Source: Stenotrophomonas sp. WZN-1
GTDB taxonomy: Bacteria; Pseudomonadota; Gammaproteobacteria; Xanthomonadales; Xanthomonadaceae
Assembly: GCF_002192255.1 (NCBI RefSeq)
Contig: NZ_CP021768.1
Location: 3,614,001-3,678,000, forward strand
Length of the DNA: 64,000 nucleotides
Direction of reading: 5' to 3'
This document shows positions 62,998 through 64,000 of the stretch, piece by piece. The position numbers and the translations under genes are program-made. Each line of letters opens with the position of its first letter. Position 1 is the stretch's first letter. The notes beneath the pieces were generated by a model that saw only the letters and a program-made list of their open reading frames with translations, was not told where the DNA came from and ran no database searches.

Positions 62998-63534
62998 ATG
63001 GGCCTGGAACTCGTCTCGCCCGGCAAGAACCCGCCGGAAGAAATCAACGTCATCATCGAGATTCCGAAGGACTCGGAGCCGGTGAAGTACGAAGTGGACA
63101 AGGAAACCGGCGCGATCTTCGTCGACCGCATCCTCTCCACCCCGATGCGCTACCCGTGCAACTACGGCTACGTGCCGAGCACCCTGTGTGGCGACGGCGA
63201 TCCGGCCGACGTTCTGGTAGTGCTGCCGCTGCCGCTGGTGCCGGGCTCGGTCGTGCGCTGCCGTCCGGTCGGCGTGCTGAAGATGAGCGATGAGGCAGGC
63301 AGCGACGAGAAGATCCTGGCCGTGCCGGTCTCGAAGATCTTCAGCGGCTACGCCCACGTCGAAGACATCGCCCAGGTCTCGAGCCACTGGCTGGAGCGCA
63401 TCGGCCACTTCTTCGAGCACTACAAGGACCTGGAGAAGGGCAAGTGGGTCAAGCTGGACGGTTGGGGCGGCGCCGCTGAGGCCAAGCAGATCCTGATCGA
63501 GGCGCACCAGCGCCATCTCGACAGCAAGGCCTGA
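62998..63534 (+). CDS. ppa: Inorganic pyrophosphatase (soluble, family I)
   Basis: Hydrolyses PPi to phosphate. The 178-residue product starts MGLELVSPGKNPPEEINVII and has the metal-binding GDGDPADVLVVLPLPLVPGS (the DxDPxD signature), FVDRILSTPMRYPCNYGYVP, and a C-terminal HYKDLEKGKWVKLDGWGGAA. It is hexamer-type family I like E. coli Ppa. It coexists with the PPi-using pfp and hppA in this window, which compete for the same substrate, so its regulation would be of interest. Confidence 0.97.
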   Translation: MGLELVSPGKNPPEEINVIIEIPKDSEPVKYEVDKETGAIFVDRILSTPMRYPCNYGYVPSTLCGDGDPADVLVVLPLPLVPGSVVRCRPVGVLKMSDEAGSDEKILAVPVSKIFSGYAHVEDIAQVSSHWLERIGHFFEHYKDLEKGKWVKLDGWGGAAEAKQILIEAHQRHLDSKA

Positions 63535-63686
63535 GCCTGAACCGGATCGCTCCGGCGGTACCCTGCCGGAGCGATGCGGGTCACGTTTCATGACGACGGC
63601 ACATCACTCTTGCTGCCGTATTAGGTAAATTGCGTCACTTCACACGTCATCGACATCCATCGTCGAGACAGCCAGGGGAATGTGTC

Positions 63687-64000
63687 GTGCGTATTCTGCT
63701 TGTTGGGGATGCAGCCAGCCTGCCGGCCGAGCTGACCGAATTCATTGCCGATCTTGGGGAAGACTGGCAGCCGTTGACCGCCACCGATGGCCAGGCCGCG
63801 ATGACCGCGGTGGCCACGCAGGGCGTGGACGCGGTGATCGTCTGCCCGCAGTTGCCCGATCTCAATGCCACCACGCTGCTGGGCCAGATCCGGACCCTGC
63901 GCCCGGAGACCATCCGCATCGCGCTGGTCGATGCACAGCATGGCAACCGGCCACCGCCGGCGCGCCTGATCGGCGTCGCCCACCGCTTCCTGCCGCTGCC
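63687..64000 (+). CDS. Receiver-like protein, N-terminal part (cut by window edge)
   Basis: About 104 codons are visible from a GTG preceded by CAGGGGAATG. The sequence RILLVGDAASLPAELTEFIA, then TATDGQAAMTAVATQGVDAV, IVCPQLPDLNATTLLGQIRT and RIALVDAQHGNRPPPARLIG follows the receiver (REC) fold. The phosphorylation-site Asp after beta-3 is replaced by Cys53 (VIVCPQLPD), and the acidic pair after beta-1 is a single Asp. Xanthomonads have proteins joining such a domain to an HDOD module; whether that follows lies outside the window. Confidence 0.65.
   Translation, partial: MRILLVGDAASLPAELTEFIADLGEDWQPLTATDGQAAMTAVATQGVDAVIVCPQLPDLNATTLLGQIRTLRPETIRIALVDAQHGNRPPPARLIGVAHRFLPL

Overview
The window is high-GC, densely coded proteobacterial chromosome. 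It most resembles Stenotrophomonas (the S. maltophilia group, Xanthomonadaceae). The pointers are the gene order gmk-rpoZ-spoT-ridA-recG, PPi-dependent phosphofructokinase as the only PFK seen, several families of conserved unknowns I know from xanthomonads (partly a judgement from memory), and many short GTAG-headed palindromes of the SMAG/REP type in the gaps. No phage, insertion sequence or CRISPR array is visible.

Layout. 1-5.65 kb, minus strand: recG (cut by the window edge), ridA, spoT, rpoZ, gmk. 5.9-16.5 kb, plus strand: a self-contained selenocysteine module. It holds the formate dehydrogenase-N operon fdnGHI, whose fdnG reads through an in-frame UGA followed by a bacterial SECIS hairpin, then fdhE, selA, selB, the tRNA-Sec gene selC and selD. 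16.5-23.3 kb: yicC, then rph-VOC-rdgB-hemW and a DUF1631/PilZ pair. 23.4-34.3 kb: pepQ, pepP-ygfB, a coiled-coil gene with zapA, 6S RNA, fau, an EVE protein, rpiA, a DUF192 lipoprotein, a SirB1-like protein, rubredoxin, thiE, hemL and azurin. 34.4-50.8 kb: a HAD hydrolase, argD, a voltage-gated-type K+ channel, two tandem DUF3829 lipoproteins, an SDR, a kinase/DUF2867 pair, a DedA-PAP2-LssY fusion, a LON-domain protein with mpl, adk, pfp and small secreted or unknown proteins. 51-53.1 kb: hppA, a membrane pyrophosphatase. 53.1-61.8 kb, minus strand: a heme/iron uptake region with ECF sigma factor, FecR, STN-type TonB-dependent receptor, heme oxygenase, DUF454, exbB, exbD and tonB. 61.8-64 kb: two tandem secreted paralogues, ppa, and the start of a receiver-like protein.

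How the parts work together. The Sec module encodes the selenoenzyme, its maturation factor FdhE, and the four dedicated factors for making and inserting Sec, so it is nearly autonomous; FdhD and molybdenum cofactor genes are not in the window. The heme region forms a cell-surface-signalling circuit: the receptor N-terminus signals through FecR to the sigma factor, TonB/ExbBD powers uptake, and HemO releases iron. pfp, hppA and ppa make a PPi-handling set within about 16 kb.

The least explained signal is a composite intergenic element. It has two full copies (10582-10767 and 25091-25272) and one partial copy (24774-24884). The core is conserved, and the outer hairpin arms differ in sequence but keep their pairing.
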